From assembly GCA_019915135.1 (NCBI GenBank), contig JAHLMK010000001.1, forward strand, positions 4,402,001-4,466,000: a stretch of DNA of 64,000 nt, read 5' to 3'. Numbering within the stretch: the first letter of the stretch is position 1; the number at the start of each line of letters is the position of its first letter. Shown piece after piece: positions 11,702-26,170 of this stretch. The translations under genes were made by a program, and so were the position numbers. Origin of the DNA: Strobilurus pachycystidiatus (taxonomy: Eukaryota; Basidiomycota; Agaricomycetes; Agaricales; Physalacriaceae). The notes below the pieces were generated by a model that was given only the letters and a program-made list of their open reading frames with translations, searched no databases and was not told where the DNA came from.

Positions 11702-13629
11702 TCAATAATACTCGGAGAATCCTACAGCTAATCTTGAGCTCAACGGTGTTGTATCTACGTCGCCACAAGAATCATACGCGTCGTCAGGATCGAACTCCTT
11801 GTCTTCATGGTATAAGACCCTCTTGACTAAACTCGCAGCCTCCCTCATCTCATCCAAACCAGGCCAGTAGGTGAAATCACTGTTCGAAATCGACATGCAG
11901 TCCATCTCGCGTCCCAGTTCCTTGAGCAACTTTACAACCTCCTTCAATGCCTCCCAATTCAATTTGTGCAACTGCACATTCGTCTGATCGCTGTCTCGAT
12001 ATCTGAGAATCTGTCGCATCCGATTCACGCTATTCTCCGATAATTTCTGGACATATATGCCGCGGAGTGCTGGGACCGTCATTGGGCGCGCACACAGGAG
12101 CTCCAACAAGACGGTACAAAACGAGACGCAGGTTTTGGAATCACCGGGCAGATACACCTTGGTGATGGTGGGGAGGCCGAGTAGGACCGTCTTATACCAT
12201 CGCAAGGAGCGCGGGGCGAGATGCAGCATCCGCAGGTCAAGGACCTCGACATGGGGCACAAGTGATTTGAGAATCTTTCTGGTAAAGTTGTTCTGGCACC
12301 TTCCCCTCCTGGTATAGAAAGTCATCTCTGCGGTCATCCTGTCATCCTGCGCTGAGTCTGGATTCCGGCCCATGATGTTGGCGTCCGACTGATGGAATCC
12401 CTGGATGACCAGGCCGTCGGTGTCATTTGTAGTGCGGAAGACTTCAATTTTGACACCCAGAAGGCGCGTCCCTTCCGAGTGACGGAAGAATCTGCGCAAA
12501 GGGGCCACGAAAAGACGAGACGCTTCGATGGTCCTGTTAACGGTCGTTTGCAAGGTGATGTAGACCTTGGCAGTTCTGGGAACGACAAGTCGATGCAAAA
12601 ATGGGACGATTATGTCGTTGACTGCATGGATAGCAAGAAGGCGGAGTTGGGACAGATGCACGATGGGTGGGATTGAGTTGGGACAGTTGATGCGAACAAG
12701 AGCGTGTAGGAGCCTCAGTATCTCTAGGTTGGGAAGTTCGGAGAGAACATTGAAAAATAGAAAGAGATCGTGTTCAAGAAAGCTGTGCCTGGCGGAGATA
12801 ATCAGCGCCGTTAGATGATGGGGAAGGCGTTGCACGTCGAGGACAACATCTCGGAGGATTAGAGAACGGAGGCTGGGTAAAGTATAGACAATGGCCGGTA
12901 GATCAAGTGTGCGATCTTTGACTTCAGGTGACGGCTGGATCGAAAGTGTCAAGGACACCAGCCCAGCTAGTCCTCCTTCCTCTAGGATGGCCATAATGCT
13001 GCCAATATGGTCTGGTGAGGCATGCACAAGCCGGAGCGACACGATGCGCTGGGATAGCGGAGTAAGTAACAACTGGTAAAAAGACAGAGGCTGCGGTTCC
13101 TTGCCCCCGTAATGATAGACATTGAGCGGCCATGTCCCAGCGCGCAGAAGCTGGTCACGTATTGTAATCTGTTTCGACCCAATGTGCACGTCGACGTCGA
13201 GAAAGGACCAAAGGAAGCCGTCGTGCATAATCAAGCTGTACCATCGCCTACATACGAGCATGATCTTTGACCAACTGAGATCACCATTGAGGAATGATGA
13301 CTCAGAGAGACAGTGCAATCGAAAGATATGGATTAGAATGTCGTCTGAGAGGGCGTATATTGCGGTTTGGGTGTTACGGTGGAAGCTGACTGTTGTCAGA
13401 AGGCGGTATAGATCGCTGATGACTTCGTCCAACGCGCTCGGCAAAATATCAGTGGCCAACTGAGGGAAATGGTCCTGTAGAGACGTGATGACCGTTTGCA
13501 GAGAACTGCAAGATACGCGTCAATGATGAACCGGCAATTGAGAGGAACTGGCACTTGCCTGGCCTCTGCGGTCGCCGGTGACTTTTCTTGGATGAAGTGC
13601 TCGTAGTCTTGTATAATCCACCCCGGCAT
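11702..13629 (-). CDS. F-box protein
   Basis: F-box proteins link substrates to the Skp1-Cullin ubiquitin ligase. The large exon (13505-11702) has no ATG at its 5' side. The best start is in an upstream exon at 13629 (MPGWIIQDYEHFIQEKSPAT), joined through a 53-nt intron, 13506-13558, with a GC donor (AG|GCAAGT) and a TTGCAG acceptor. The frame continues SSLQTVITSLQDHFPQLATD. The F-box (about residues 60-105) shows YALSDDILIHIFRLHCL and later KIMLVCRRWYSLIMHDGFLW. The remaining 500 residues are Leu-rich, with many positions fitting degenerate leucine-rich repeats. There is no further intron, which is unusual beside its neighbours. Such genes are highly amplified in Agaricomycetes, and the substrate is unknown. 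Confidence 0.8.
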
Positions 13630-14984
13630 TGCGTATGGCGCGCGCGCAAGCCACAGGTGGATAGCCTTTGGAGGAAGAGAGGAGCTGCACGACCTGGTCC
13701 CACAGGCTCGATGACGATGCTTGTGTTTCACTAACCTGCCTCACTAATGTCGGAGTTTAAATTCCATTCGGAAAGTTGTTCTCACGGGCTCCCGATGCCG
13801 GTGTCGTTCGCGGGCGTGCTGGCCTCTGCAACTTGTAAATTGACGCAAGTTGATAGACAAAGCATGTAAGTACTTACAGCTAGTAGATTTGATGCTTATG
13901 AACATGCTATGGGCTCAGTCATACTGTGCTGATGCTTCAGCTTGGGTAGGGAGAGGTTTGACACCGGTCTGCTTAAACTGTTGAACTAGTTTCTGGCCTC
14001 TCTAGCGAGCTTTCGCAACAGCATCTCTCATAGGCATTGATCTGAGCAGCTTGCCGAGTGCAGCTACCCCGCATCGCGTTGCCCTCGCGTCGCGTGTACC
14101 CGGATTAGGTCTGAGATTCAGACTCCGAAGTTAGTGAATCTCGACTAGAAAAGCAAATTCAAGGCGCGCCGCAAATTGCGAAGAAATTCGAAAAATTCAT
14201 GGCATGATCTCAAGCACTTTCCGCTGCTCAGAATTTTTTCTCAGAGCAGTGGCGCGCTTTTAGAGCAAGAACATTGAGAATTCACTAACCTCCGCCAAAT
14301 TCTTCCCAATCGGGAGGACAGATGATCGGCATGCGCTCCCTCCCAAAATGGCACTTGCTCCCGACTCTGAGGCGTACAGCTATCCCACAGTGCTTTCTAC
14401 TGGCTGCAACTTTGACTGTGAGTGAGGCAAGCTGTTTCCTCTCTTCTCTCCTTCCTTTTTTCTCCTTTTCTTTTTCTTTTTCTTTTCTTTTTATTTAAAT
14501 TAATAATAACAGGCACAAGCATCGTCACCGAGCCGGCGACGCAAGTCTGCGTCAAGAAGCCCCGGCCCGTGATCCTGCCGTGATCAGAAGTAAGTACCAA
14601 GTATAGATGAGTGATATGGACCGGTCTAGCAAGCCTTCCATAGGCCACCGGGCAATTCGATGTCAATTGACCAGGCCCCTTCATGTCCAGATGCGAAATC
14701 GAGGACGATGTAGCGTCGGCTGAAGGCAGGCTGTAGAGCTCCGCCCGTCGCGTTAGTAATCGCATTGCGCCGTGTTTCTACACACAAAACTATGGTCTCA
14801 ATCTAGAGTAACAGAGCAATATCATTCATCGATACATAGATGATGGATCCGGCGAATCACGATGGCGACCACCAAATCAACCACATCCTCCCATAATACC
14901 CCAGTGGTCGTGGCTTTCGTCAAACACCTACATGATACTCCTCCCTCACGCCACAGAACGTATCCACAGACATGCGAATGACTG
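13630..14984. other. Intergenic region between F-box gene and HRQ1 3' end, with long pyrimidine tract
   Basis: There is no recognised gene in this 1.35 kb. The + strand carries a long pyrimidine tract at 14435-14493 followed by AATTAATAATAACAG, which looks like a strong splice acceptor; a perfect-looking GTAAGT donor occurs near 14590. A possible small two-exon peptide gene using that acceptor is listed separately. The part next to 13630 should contain the F-box promoter, but no TATA box was seen. Confidence 0.5.
14322..14572 (+). CDS. Speculative small secreted peptide (51 aa, two exons)
   Basis: Exon 1 (14322-14417) reads MIGMRSLPKWHLLPTLRR followed by a hydrophobic run (IPQCFLLAATLT). It ends exactly at GTGAGTG. 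A 95-nt intron with a very strong polypyrimidine tract and TAATAACAG acceptor leads to exon 2 (14513-14572), in phase, encoding AQASSPSRRRKSASRSPGP and a stop. The result resembles a signal peptide followed by a short basic, Ser-rich peptide. There is no homology basis. The support is only the good splice signals and the signal-peptide-like pattern, and chance cannot be excluded. Confidence 0.18.
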
Positions 14985-17900
14985 TCAGACATCGGACTCC
15001 ACCTTGACGTCTCCCAACGCTCGAACGACGGAGGCGTTGACGATGGTATCGGGTCCCTCATACTCCTCGTCAATTTCGTACGGAATGTCGTCGGGATTGA
15101 TGGGGAGGCCGAGGCATGATTTCAACAAAACAAGGGCCCCCATCCTCGAGGAGATCTTGTTGCCATGTTTGCACGAAGGACTTTGGACGCCTGACGACAA
15201 CATTCATGAGTGCTCGCAGTCATGAAAGTGAATACAACGTACATCGCCTACAACCACGAACATCCACGCAATCACAACTCGAGACAGTGTCATGCGCTTT
15301 CGTGAGTAGATCGTAAACTGTCGGGGTGTGAATGAGTGTTTCATGCGTGCAACCTGGCTGTGGACTGACCATGATCGAAAGCCTTCGCCGATACGCTACT
15401 TCCATGGCCCGCAAAATCGCAAAAGATAAGCCTATACAAGATTAGTCTCACTCTTCGCTGAGCTCTAGTGCATCGTTTCGAACCTTGCTGGTCGTTTGCG
15501 CTGAGTCTCTTCCTTCTTCATCTTCTCCTTCTCCTCCACTTTACACTCAGTGCGAACATCTGGCGCAAGGGCAAACTTGTTCAGAAACGCATGTTCTGCG
15601 GCGTGAATTGCAGCAGCAGGTCGGATGCCTTTCTCTCGAAGCAACTCCACTGTGGGTCGGGGTATGTCGATCCACAACCCCATGGAGTCTTGCACTAGAG
15701 GGTCATTATCAATTTCGACGGCATCAAGAATCTTTCTGTCCCGAATCTTGAAGAAACCTGCGCGACGGGAAAGTCAGCACACACCACGTAAATCGCAGAT
15801 GGCATACCGAAGACATGGACGCTTGTTTCGACGACTTGTAGTCGCAGTAAGCATATGGTGATTTCGATGATAGCTTTACAACTCACTTCCATAGTATGCA
15901 AGAACCGGAGAACCGCGTATCTCTCGGATCCGGTGTGTCTGTATGGCATTGACATCGCTATAAACGAGTTTGAGGCATGAAGAGTAAGAAACGGCTTGGA
16001 CTCACGTGAAATCTCTCGGTTTCGTTATCCAGTTTACATCCGCCCGACGCAGTGTGGCGATTTTTGAGCTGTGGCGCACCTCCGTGACGATGAAGGTCTG
16101 CCCTTGATGTATGAACTAGGTAGTACGTCTAAGCCCAAGGTCCCATGTCGCAGCCGAAGAGAACATACCACACCGCCTTCGTATATCTCGAAGAGCATCC
16201 GGGAGATCTCCATCTCCTCCAGGATGCGGTGGTTCGCAGTGGTGGCATCAATGATCACATATCTTTCTTCTTGAAAACCACCTGGATGATCGTCAGCCGA
16301 TGCAAGATAGAATGAGAGGGGACCGTACGTATCGATATATACTTGGCTGGGTAAGGAAGAAACTTGGTGTGTGTATGATACCTGACGACACTTCAGCTGG
16401 CAACCGGAAATAGGAACCGAGACCAGACAATTTACCATCCGTCATTGTCAACAGTAAGACGCGTCTTGCAGACATCCTCCAGATGACTTCCAAAGTAGAC
16501 TTCGTCCTTGAGAGAAAGGGGCATCTCTATGGCGGCACACTGTAAATGCGCTGGATCCAAGCGATCAGTCTTTTCCTAACCTTCACCTAGAAAAAGAGAC
16601 CCACCTTCCAAGGTAATCTTACTATCCAAATCTACCACCAAGGGTGGGGGCTCCTTGTCGAAGATCTCATCTGGATGTTGAACGTAGTACTGATCTATCG
16701 GAAGGGACTCCGCAACCCAGATGGTCAGTGAGTCTCGAGCACGCCTGCCAGCACGTCCGCTTTGCTGCCGCTATACAAAGTTATTGTAAACGCGCGTGGA
16801 GCCATTGTAGTCGCTCGACGTACCAAGCTAGCAACATTGATGGGAAATCCTAACATAATCACCGCGTCCAATGCGCCGATGTCAACACCGAGCTCGAGAG
16901 CGTTCGTCGCAATGATCCCCAACAGTTTGCCACTGAACGCGTCACTCTCGATTTGGCGTCGGTCCTCGGGTGAGTATCCTGCGTTGCACAAGCAATGAGG
17001 ACACAGGGCGAAACAAGAGGCCGAGTCTTTTGTTACCTCCTCTGTAAGACTTTACTCTCTCCAGGATGTCGAGTCGTCCGCTGGTCGCAAGCTGTGCTCG
17101 GATTGATTTCATGAGCTGATTGCAGTGAGTGAATCAATCATCCTCCTGTAGATGGGGTCTTACGATCTCGCACGCTTTTCTGTACTGATGTGCATCGTGA
17201 GTTCGATTACAAGTGCCAAGACGCAAATACTGACCTTACAGAACACAATCACCCTCACGCCATGCTTCATGAGATGTATCATCAAATTTGCCGCCTCCAT
17301 GGCAGGGTTTTCTCGCCCAAAATGCGGCGCCTCAGGATCCGTAGACGACGGTTGCCACACGATGAAGTTCTTCTGACCTCGAGGCGCGCCGTCTTCGGTC
17401 ACGACCTCGATGTTGTCGCCGCTGATACCAAATATGTTCTCCATGTGTTCTAGCGGGTTCGAAATGGTCGCGCTACATGACACAAAACGGGTTCTCCGGT
17501 CTGGGAGTCGAGGGTGAGCAGACTACAGTTGGTTGAGTCAGAAGACTCACTTCCGATGGCTGTACATATACGGCGGAATCGCCGCATAATATAGGCTACA
17601 TGACTGCCAGCACATCAGGCCAATGATAATGTGACATAGCGATGTCCAACATACGTGCCAAAGAGACCTGTGTAGTAGTGCAGCTCGTCGACAACAAACA
17701 GCTTGAGCCGCTTCAGGAAAGATCTCCATACATCCTCATGAGGTAGGATGGATGCATGAATCATATCCTGCCACCCACGTCAGTAACGCGTGATGACTTG
17801 ACGATGACGATGAGTATTTACAAAATTGGTGAGGATGACGGAGGCAGAGTCGCGGATTGCTACGAAACTGTCAGGGAATTCATTTGGTACGGAGCAGAAC

Positions 17901-19580
17901 ATGCAGACCCCTACGAGCCTCTTGCGGTGTATCGCCATCATAGGTGGCGACCTGTTTCTTATGAGCGTCTTTGCAACGAATCCCGAGGGAAATAGTACCT
18001 TGATATTTTCAAGCCCAGGACAAGCCTGGATCAAACGCTCGACGGCGCCTTTCTGGTCTTGAGCAAGAGCCTAACAATGGAATCAGAATCACCTCAGGGG
18101 GTAGATTAAGAACACGCTCGCCTTGGTGGGATAAACAAAGATCGCAGTTGCGCCATGATCTGCCTCCAAATAGCGAAGCAGAGGAACCTGATAAATGACG
18201 CTCTTTCCCGACGCTGTACTCGTCGACACAATAACATCCTTCCCTCGGTCAATCGCGTTGATGGCGGTCACTTGATGAGAGTACAAAGACACTATTTTAC
18301 GCGACGTTGTGAGTGCCGTTTGGATATTGCCTGATAGCGGAGGATCCGCAATCATATCTGGGGAACGAGGTCATATGTAATAGTGAAGTCAAGAAGTGAT
18401 GTACCGGTTTCCCCCTCTTTGGCGTCAAAAGTCCTCTCTATGCATATCTCGTCCTTGTACCAGGACTGCTCTTTGATATGCGCGAGAATCTCTTCAATGG
18501 ACGGACGTTCGTCTGGCTCGGGTATAGGGAAGAACACATCCTTGGGCTGATCGGCATCGGGATTGACAGGGACACGGTCGTGAGCTGCTGCTTGGAGGAG
18601 CGCAACAGGGTCATTTGGTTCACCAGCGAGCAATAGCCTGGATGTATAAGTAACACGGTCGGGTCATGAGTAGATATAATCACTCATTGACAGCTTGCAC
18701 AAATCGCTTGTCACGCTTCTCTATAAGTCTCTTGGTAGACGCGATAGACCGGGTCGGAGGAAGGTGAAGACTGATGGCGTGAGCCGTGAGCCAAGAAGAA
18801 CAGCGACCGACCGTACCTCAACCCAGTAGCTTCGCTGACATCACCTTTCCAATTGTCTGCAAAGTCAAGAATCAATACATGCTCAGAACGGTCTATCTCA
18901 GTTTGAGAGACAGATGCCGTGCTAAAGTCTGGCGATCGTTCTCGTCTCGAACTCGAGCTATTCTGAACGAGCAGGTCATTTCGAGGAATATAGGCGAAAT
19001 TGATGACGTCCGGCAACAAGGCTCTGTGGAGAGTCATGAGAATGCTTGTGAAGAGCCTCGTTTCTCACTTCAACTCTGCGACTTTCGCTAGATCGAGGGG
19101 CCTGCATGAAGATTATGATTAGGTGTAGATGTCATATGGGACGCCATACTGCTTGAGAATATTCTCGACGGAGGCGCGAATAACAGGGAAAGTGATGGCG
19201 AGGTGGCTTCGCGCGGTGATGAAGGCTAGGACAGTATTGAGGGCCTGTGAATGGTAAGACGCGTCAAACAGACGCACTGGTTAACGCGCACCTTGAAGAC
19301 CTATAAGACGCCAGAGATTCAGCTGTTTTCTCTCGATTCACGCCCAATTGTCTTGCCTTGTAAAGCTACAAGTCGCGCTCGATGTCAGCACGAATTCCGG
19401 GGAAGATGAGTTGCGGACATTGTTGAAGTATTCAGGCCACTCGACAGCTTTTTGCTTAGCCTTGGCTTTGCTCGTCGTCTTGCGTTTCTTTGGTGTGCGC
19501 TCAGAGTCCGTGTCTGTTTCCGTCTTTCGTTTCGAAGACGATGATGGCATTGAGAGAAAGGCAGTTCCAAACTCCGACAT
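14985..19580 (-). CDS. HRQ1: RecQ4-like DEAD/DEAH helicase Hrq1 with DUF1998/MZB C-terminus
   Basis: Hrq1 is a 3'-5' DNA helicase used in interstrand-crosslink repair and telomere maintenance. Many exons can be assigned. The N-terminus (19580) is Lys/Arg-rich (TPKKRKTTSKAKAKQ), likely nuclear. Motif I is STSTASGKSVIYQVPLL (about 18.2 kb). Motif Ia is the FVYPTKA region, followed by ATYDGDTP. Motif II is LKLFVVDELHYYTGLFG, the DELH form typical of Hrq1. SCSATISNPLEHM follows at 17.45 kb. The helicase C-lobe has LLGIIATNALELGVDIGALD and QQSGRAGRRARDS (16.7-16.9 kb). The C-terminal DUF1998 part has GLWIDIPRPTVELLREKG and the cysteine-bearing SPSCKHGNKISSRMGALV. The stop is at 14985. A second in-frame Met (MPSSSSKRK, about 19550) could be the true start. 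Its 5' end faces PRP43 across 33 bp. Exon borders in 18.6-19.4 kb are uncertain. Confidence 0.88.
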
Positions 19581-19613
19581 TTACCCAGGAACGCCGTTCA
19601 ACTTCGTTCAACG
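19581..19613. promoter_or_regulatory. 33-bp divergent start-to-start interval HRQ1/PRP43
   Basis: Only 33 bp separate the ATG of HRQ1 (-) and the ATG of PRP43 (+). Either the two 5' UTRs are extremely short, or transcripts start inside the opposite gene and overlap head to head. If HRQ1 begins at its second Met, the interval is about 63 bp. No TATA element is visible in it. Confidence 0.6.
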
Positions 19614-22329
<2,716 letters not shown>

Positions 22330-22529
22330 CACTCTTGAGCCTTTCCAGTTCGATTCACTACCAGATTGTTATGTAATTGCTGTGATACTGCTTTGATACG
22401 CTTTATCTTTGTGTTTCTACTGCTCGTAAGTATCACCCATGATAGACGAAAGGGTGCTTGATACATTCGCAAACCGTTGACGATCCGGCGTAAACTGGGC
22501 ATGCTAAGTATTGGCCTGACCGAAACGGA

Positions 22530-23695
22530 TTAGAGCTGCACACGAACGCCTTCCTCCGCACTGCGCCAAATAGCGTCGATGATGACCTTGATCTTCAGCG
22601 CAGCCTCCAAGTCCGTGTAGTCCCCCGCATCCGGCCCTTTCAGGAACTCCTCCCAAGCCCTCCCTTCATTCGTATTACCATCGTCCTCGATGTGCACCTC
22701 CTCATCGTTGACGAACAGTAGTCGTGGCGGATACATCTCGACCAAGCACGACGAGGGATGGTCGTTCTCAATGCGGATGCTCCCTTTGCTTCCGTCAATG
22801 ATCCACAGGAACGGCACCGCCGCCTTGACCCCCGTGGGCGTCTCCAGTCCCGTCCTCATGTGCATGCTAAACACTGCCCCACTCTTCAGCGTCCCGTTGA
22901 TAGCGATCTGAGTCGGGGAAGTCTGCGGCACAGTCTTTCCGGTGTCTTTCCCTTCGCCATCGTATAATCGGGACGTCTGGTACTGCGCCGCCGTCGTCGC
23001 TGAGACCGTCGCGATAGGCCCCAGAATCTGCGTGAATGGATCCAGGAAGTGTCCTCCGGGGATGTCCAGCATAGTGGCACCGTTGTCCTTGTCCAGCAGA
23101 TATCCCAAACCCTGGAATACAGTGGGACCCCACATTGGTACACCGGATCGCATCGTCTATCATGGAATCATCAGCGCTATCATTCCGAATCTCAAGCAAA
23201 GTCACACACCATAGAGGTCGACAGCACGTCCCCAATCTTCCCGCTCTCGACAATAGCCTTGACCTTGCGGAACAACAATCCCTGTCTCGCCTGCAATCCC
23301 ACAATATTGCGAATCCCCTTCTCCGCCGCCAATCCCGCCAGTACTTCCGTCTCCTTCAACCCCACGCCAGCGGGCCATTCCACGAACAGCGTCTTCCCAG
23401 CCTCAATGACCTTCTTCGTCAACTCCAAGTGGTGGCGAATGTTCACGGAGACTGCTATCATGTCCAGCTCCGGGTCGGCGGCGATGCTGTCTGCTGAGCT
23501 GTATGCCTTCACTTTGATCGCGTCGGTACTGTATTTCGACGCGCTCGCTTTTGCGGAGTCATCGTTGGAAGTGCTGACCGCGCGCAATTGCAGAATGGAG
23601 GCTAGAGGTTCCTTCTGAAGGGGCGGGGCTAGATGAGTAGAAGCCCATCCTTTGGTCGAGAGACCGATGACACCGAGGCGGATTGGTTCTGTCAT
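22530..23695 (-). CDS. Gfo/Idh/MocA-family NAD(P)-dependent oxidoreductase (Gal80-like)
   Basis: This is a cytosolic oxidoreductase of the Gfo/Idh/MocA superfamily, which also includes the catalytically inactive regulator Gal80. An ATG at 23695 gives MTEPIRLGVIGLSTKGWAST, a Rossmann-fold N-terminus with a modified glycine motif. ILQLRAVSTSNDDSA and LFVEWPAGVGLKETEVLAGL (the EKPxxxx region of dehydrogenases, here EWPAGV) follow. One short intron lies near 23.16-23.21 kb, before RSGVPMWGPTVFQGLGYLLD. The second domain includes NGATMLDIPGGHFLDPF with the conserved His, and the protein ends EEGVRVQL. Its length is about 365 residues. The EKP lysine is replaced (EWP), as in Gal80-type members. This could mean a regulatory protein rather than an enzyme, though sugar dehydrogenase activity cannot be excluded. 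Confidence 0.85.
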
Positions 23696-24447
23696 GTTGG
23701 TTGGCACTGTCACCGAAAACGACTGCTTTTAAGAAACAAACACAGATATGCTGACTTTGTGCTTATCGATAAAAGGACATCAGGAGGACTGCATAGAACG
23801 TCATACCCTCGGTGTCTAGACTCGGGCACCGGACTCGATGATGTTCTCTTTGTCAGGATTCAGGGAACGATATGCCGACCACATAGGAAATTATTTTGTT
23901 GAGTAAACTGATGATTAATGGTAGTTTACTGACCAACGAACTTCTTCTTGTAGAGCTGAGCATCATTGAAGCCTTCCCTCAAGATAGAAAAGGCTATTCG
24001 CTGTCGACTTGGCCTCATTCTAACGGTTGAGACGGGATGCGTCGCGGAGGAAATGGGGTTCTATCTGCAGGCGAGTACAAATTACAGTTGTCGTGGTACG
24101 AGGCGGAGAAGCGTCCATCCTTGGGCGTTCCGCTTCCCATGATAGAGGTTAAACGCGCCACGATTTGTCGTTACTCCAGTTGATGACCTGTCTTATCCAA
24201 ATACAGTCGGCCCCGCCTTCCCCTAGTACGCACCCACAAGTATGCTAATCATATCGAGTCAAGCTCACGGTTGTTCACCCAGAAATTACGATCAACGATC
24301 AGAAAAGATAGATTCCATTCACAGGTCATGATATATATACGATTGATATGCAAGATGAGGACAAAGATGCGAGGTATGTGGATAGCTGGTGGACGAATGC
24401 GATGCGAAGGGTATTGATGTGCGAAGCTGAAGTGTAAAACTTAAGGT
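23696..24447. other. Intergenic, no gene seen
   Basis: This 750 bp lies upstream of the oxidoreductase gene and downstream of the small fungal protein gene. No ORF with coding character, repeat or RNA gene was recognised. Confidence 0.5.
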
Positions 24448-25017
24448 TCACGTCGTCGAACGACGGTGAAGCGCGTTCTTCACCCTTCTACGTGCACGGA
24501 AGACCCCTACGCTCATGGAGAAGGACATCGTCTGGAGCTGCCTCTTCATCGCCTCGGAGCACGAAAGATCGCTCTTCTTCGCCTTCTCCTCCGGCGAACC
24601 ATCCTCTTCAGACGAATAGTCGCCTTCGACCTCGGATTCCTCCTCCTCCTCCTCTACTTGTCCATATGATGGTAAGGAGGTTTGCCGCTGCATGTGATTG
24701 CGACGCAGTTTCCTGGCGTTTGACGGTGGTGACGTGGGCTGCGGTGATGATAATGATGAGGGAGATGATGGGGTTGATGGATATGTGTAACGAGTAGCTC
24801 TGGTTAGCGAACCAGAACGCCGTGGCAGAGAGAATGGGTCGACGTATTCCTCCTCGTCCTCTAAGTTGGAAGAGGAGGCGCTGGATGGGGGGTACGATGC
24901 CACCAATGGAAAATGGCGGTAGTCTGGGTCATGCATGTTGCCCTTGCGGTCGAAGTAGACGCGAGGTTGAGTGATAGCGAGCTTTGAGCAGTAGGTAGGG
25001 TCAATGATGTTCTGCAT
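24448..25017 (-). CDS. Small conserved fungal protein (189 aa), low-complexity C-terminal half
   Basis: This is a single-exon frame of 189 codons. The start at 25017 reads MQNIIDPTYCSKLAITQPRV, followed by YFDRKGNMHDPDYRHFPLV, a motif familiar from short agaricomycete proteins of unknown function. The middle is Ser/Pro-rich, followed by acidic runs (EEEEEESEVEGDYSSEEDGS) and a basic C-terminus (VFRARRRVKNALHRRS). The protein is probably largely disordered. A TATA-like box lies about 50 bp upstream. No function can be assigned. Confidence 0.7.
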   Translation of the reverse strand: MQNIIDPTYCSKLAITQPRVYFDRKGNMHDPDYRHFPLVASYPPSSASSSNLEDEEEYVDPFSLPRRSGSLTRATRYTYPSTPSSPSSLSSPQPTSPPSNARKLRRNHMQRQTSLPSYGQVEEEEEESEVEGDYSSEEDGSPEEKAKKSDLSCSEAMKRQLQTMSFSMSVGVFRARRRVKNALHRRSTT

Positions 25018-25063
25018 GTTGGCGGCGCGCCGGGAAGTGTGGTATCGGATTTTCTCGATGGTA

Positions 25064-25072
25064 CTTTATATA
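25064..25072 (-). promoter_or_regulatory. TATA box (TATATAAAG on minus strand)
   Basis: On the minus strand TATATAAAG lies about 47-55 bp upstream of the ATG at 25017, a suitable spacing for a core promoter with a short 5' UTR. Confidence 0.5.
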
Positions 25073-25987
25073 TGTCGGCCCATTTCAGATGAAAGGCCAT
25101 TCAAAATTTCAGAGGAGCCTCTGCGGTCGAACGCGCCGTTAATCTCAGATGCCGTAAGCCCTCTGCTCCCGATCTGAACCGTGTTCCACCCACCCCTCTT
25201 CAGGATTATCCCGCCTCGCGGTGTCTATGCGTCTCTACAATATTCCACGCAGCAACTTCGCGTCATGGTTGCACTTGCATTATTCCGCGAATATCCTGGC
25301 TCTAAATTTGAGTCCGTGTGGGGACCGTTATCGCTCTCATCTCGACTAGACCCGGGGTATCCGCGCAATTGCGCTCGCCAAGCAGTACTCGGCGCTGCTG
25401 TCTCTTCGAGACGAGAAGAATCAAGTGACTTGTAACCACCCAAATCCGGCACCAGTCTGGCACCTTCCCCGCACCGCTAAAACGCCCGCACAGCGCACGC
25501 CTCCAATGCGAAGCACTGTGTCGAGGCGGTCCGGACCCCCGCTTCAATGCTGGGCTATCTGGATCGCCTGGGAACATCGTACAGTACCATATGACTAGCT
25601 GATAATTCATAGTCAATTCTGATTAGAACGCCGTCGATAATCGGCCACTGTCGACGTCGCGAAAGTACCGCAACCTGGGGACGCCCTAGACAAGGTCAGA
25701 CAATAACAGAAGTGCGCCACAACCTTATATTCCCACAAATTGAATTCGCGAGGAGGATGCTACGCCTACAGAATCCTGAAATCACGCAGCATCTGCAATG
25801 CCCATCCAGCATCAGATCAGATCAGATTGTTGATAAATATACAGTAGGACTACGGCAGTCTGAATGCCTAGTATACATACACAGTTACGTTGAGTAGGCG
25901 CTTGGTGGACTTCGCTGATCGTGCATGGCGTCAAAGAGAGTCAAGGCGCTACCCTGACACCGGGGGCAGCCACCACGGCAGGACGCC

Positions 25988-26010
25988 TGGACTGCCTTTA
26001 AGGCAGTCCA
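25988..26010. repeat. Palindrome in left arm (11-bp stems, 1-nt centre)
   Basis: TGGACTGCCTT and AAGGCAGTCCA flank a single T at 25999. This is the partner of the palindrome at 26148-26170, from which it differs by a compensating base-pair change. Confidence 0.9.
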
Positions 26011-26147
26011 ACGGGCTTTCTGTGTCCTTTCTGTCAAGTATGAGAGCAGCTGGGGGTTCGTGCAAGGGCCCTTTGTTTCTTTCAAAGGGGCCCAAGAGGG
26101 GCCCAGTCAAGTAGGCTTGTGTCGAAGCAACCTGACAAAAAGCTCGT

Positions 26148-26170
26148 TGTACTGCCTTAAAGGCAGTACA
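26148..26170. repeat. Palindrome in right arm (11-bp stems, 1-nt centre)
   Basis: TGTACTGCCTT and AAGGCAGTACA flank a single A at 26159. The third stem pair is T-A where the left-arm palindrome has G-C. Confidence 0.9.

Noticed and set aside
11702..13459. F-box gene as a single exon starting at 13459
   Set aside because: The codon there is TTG, not ATG. A GC-AG intron and an upstream exon at 13629 give a proper start.
14397..14765. 122-codon ORF on the minus strand with a Lys/Arg-rich tail
   Set aside because: The basic tail (KKKRKRKRKGEK) is only the reverse complement of the pyrimidine tract; no homology and no ATG-context support.
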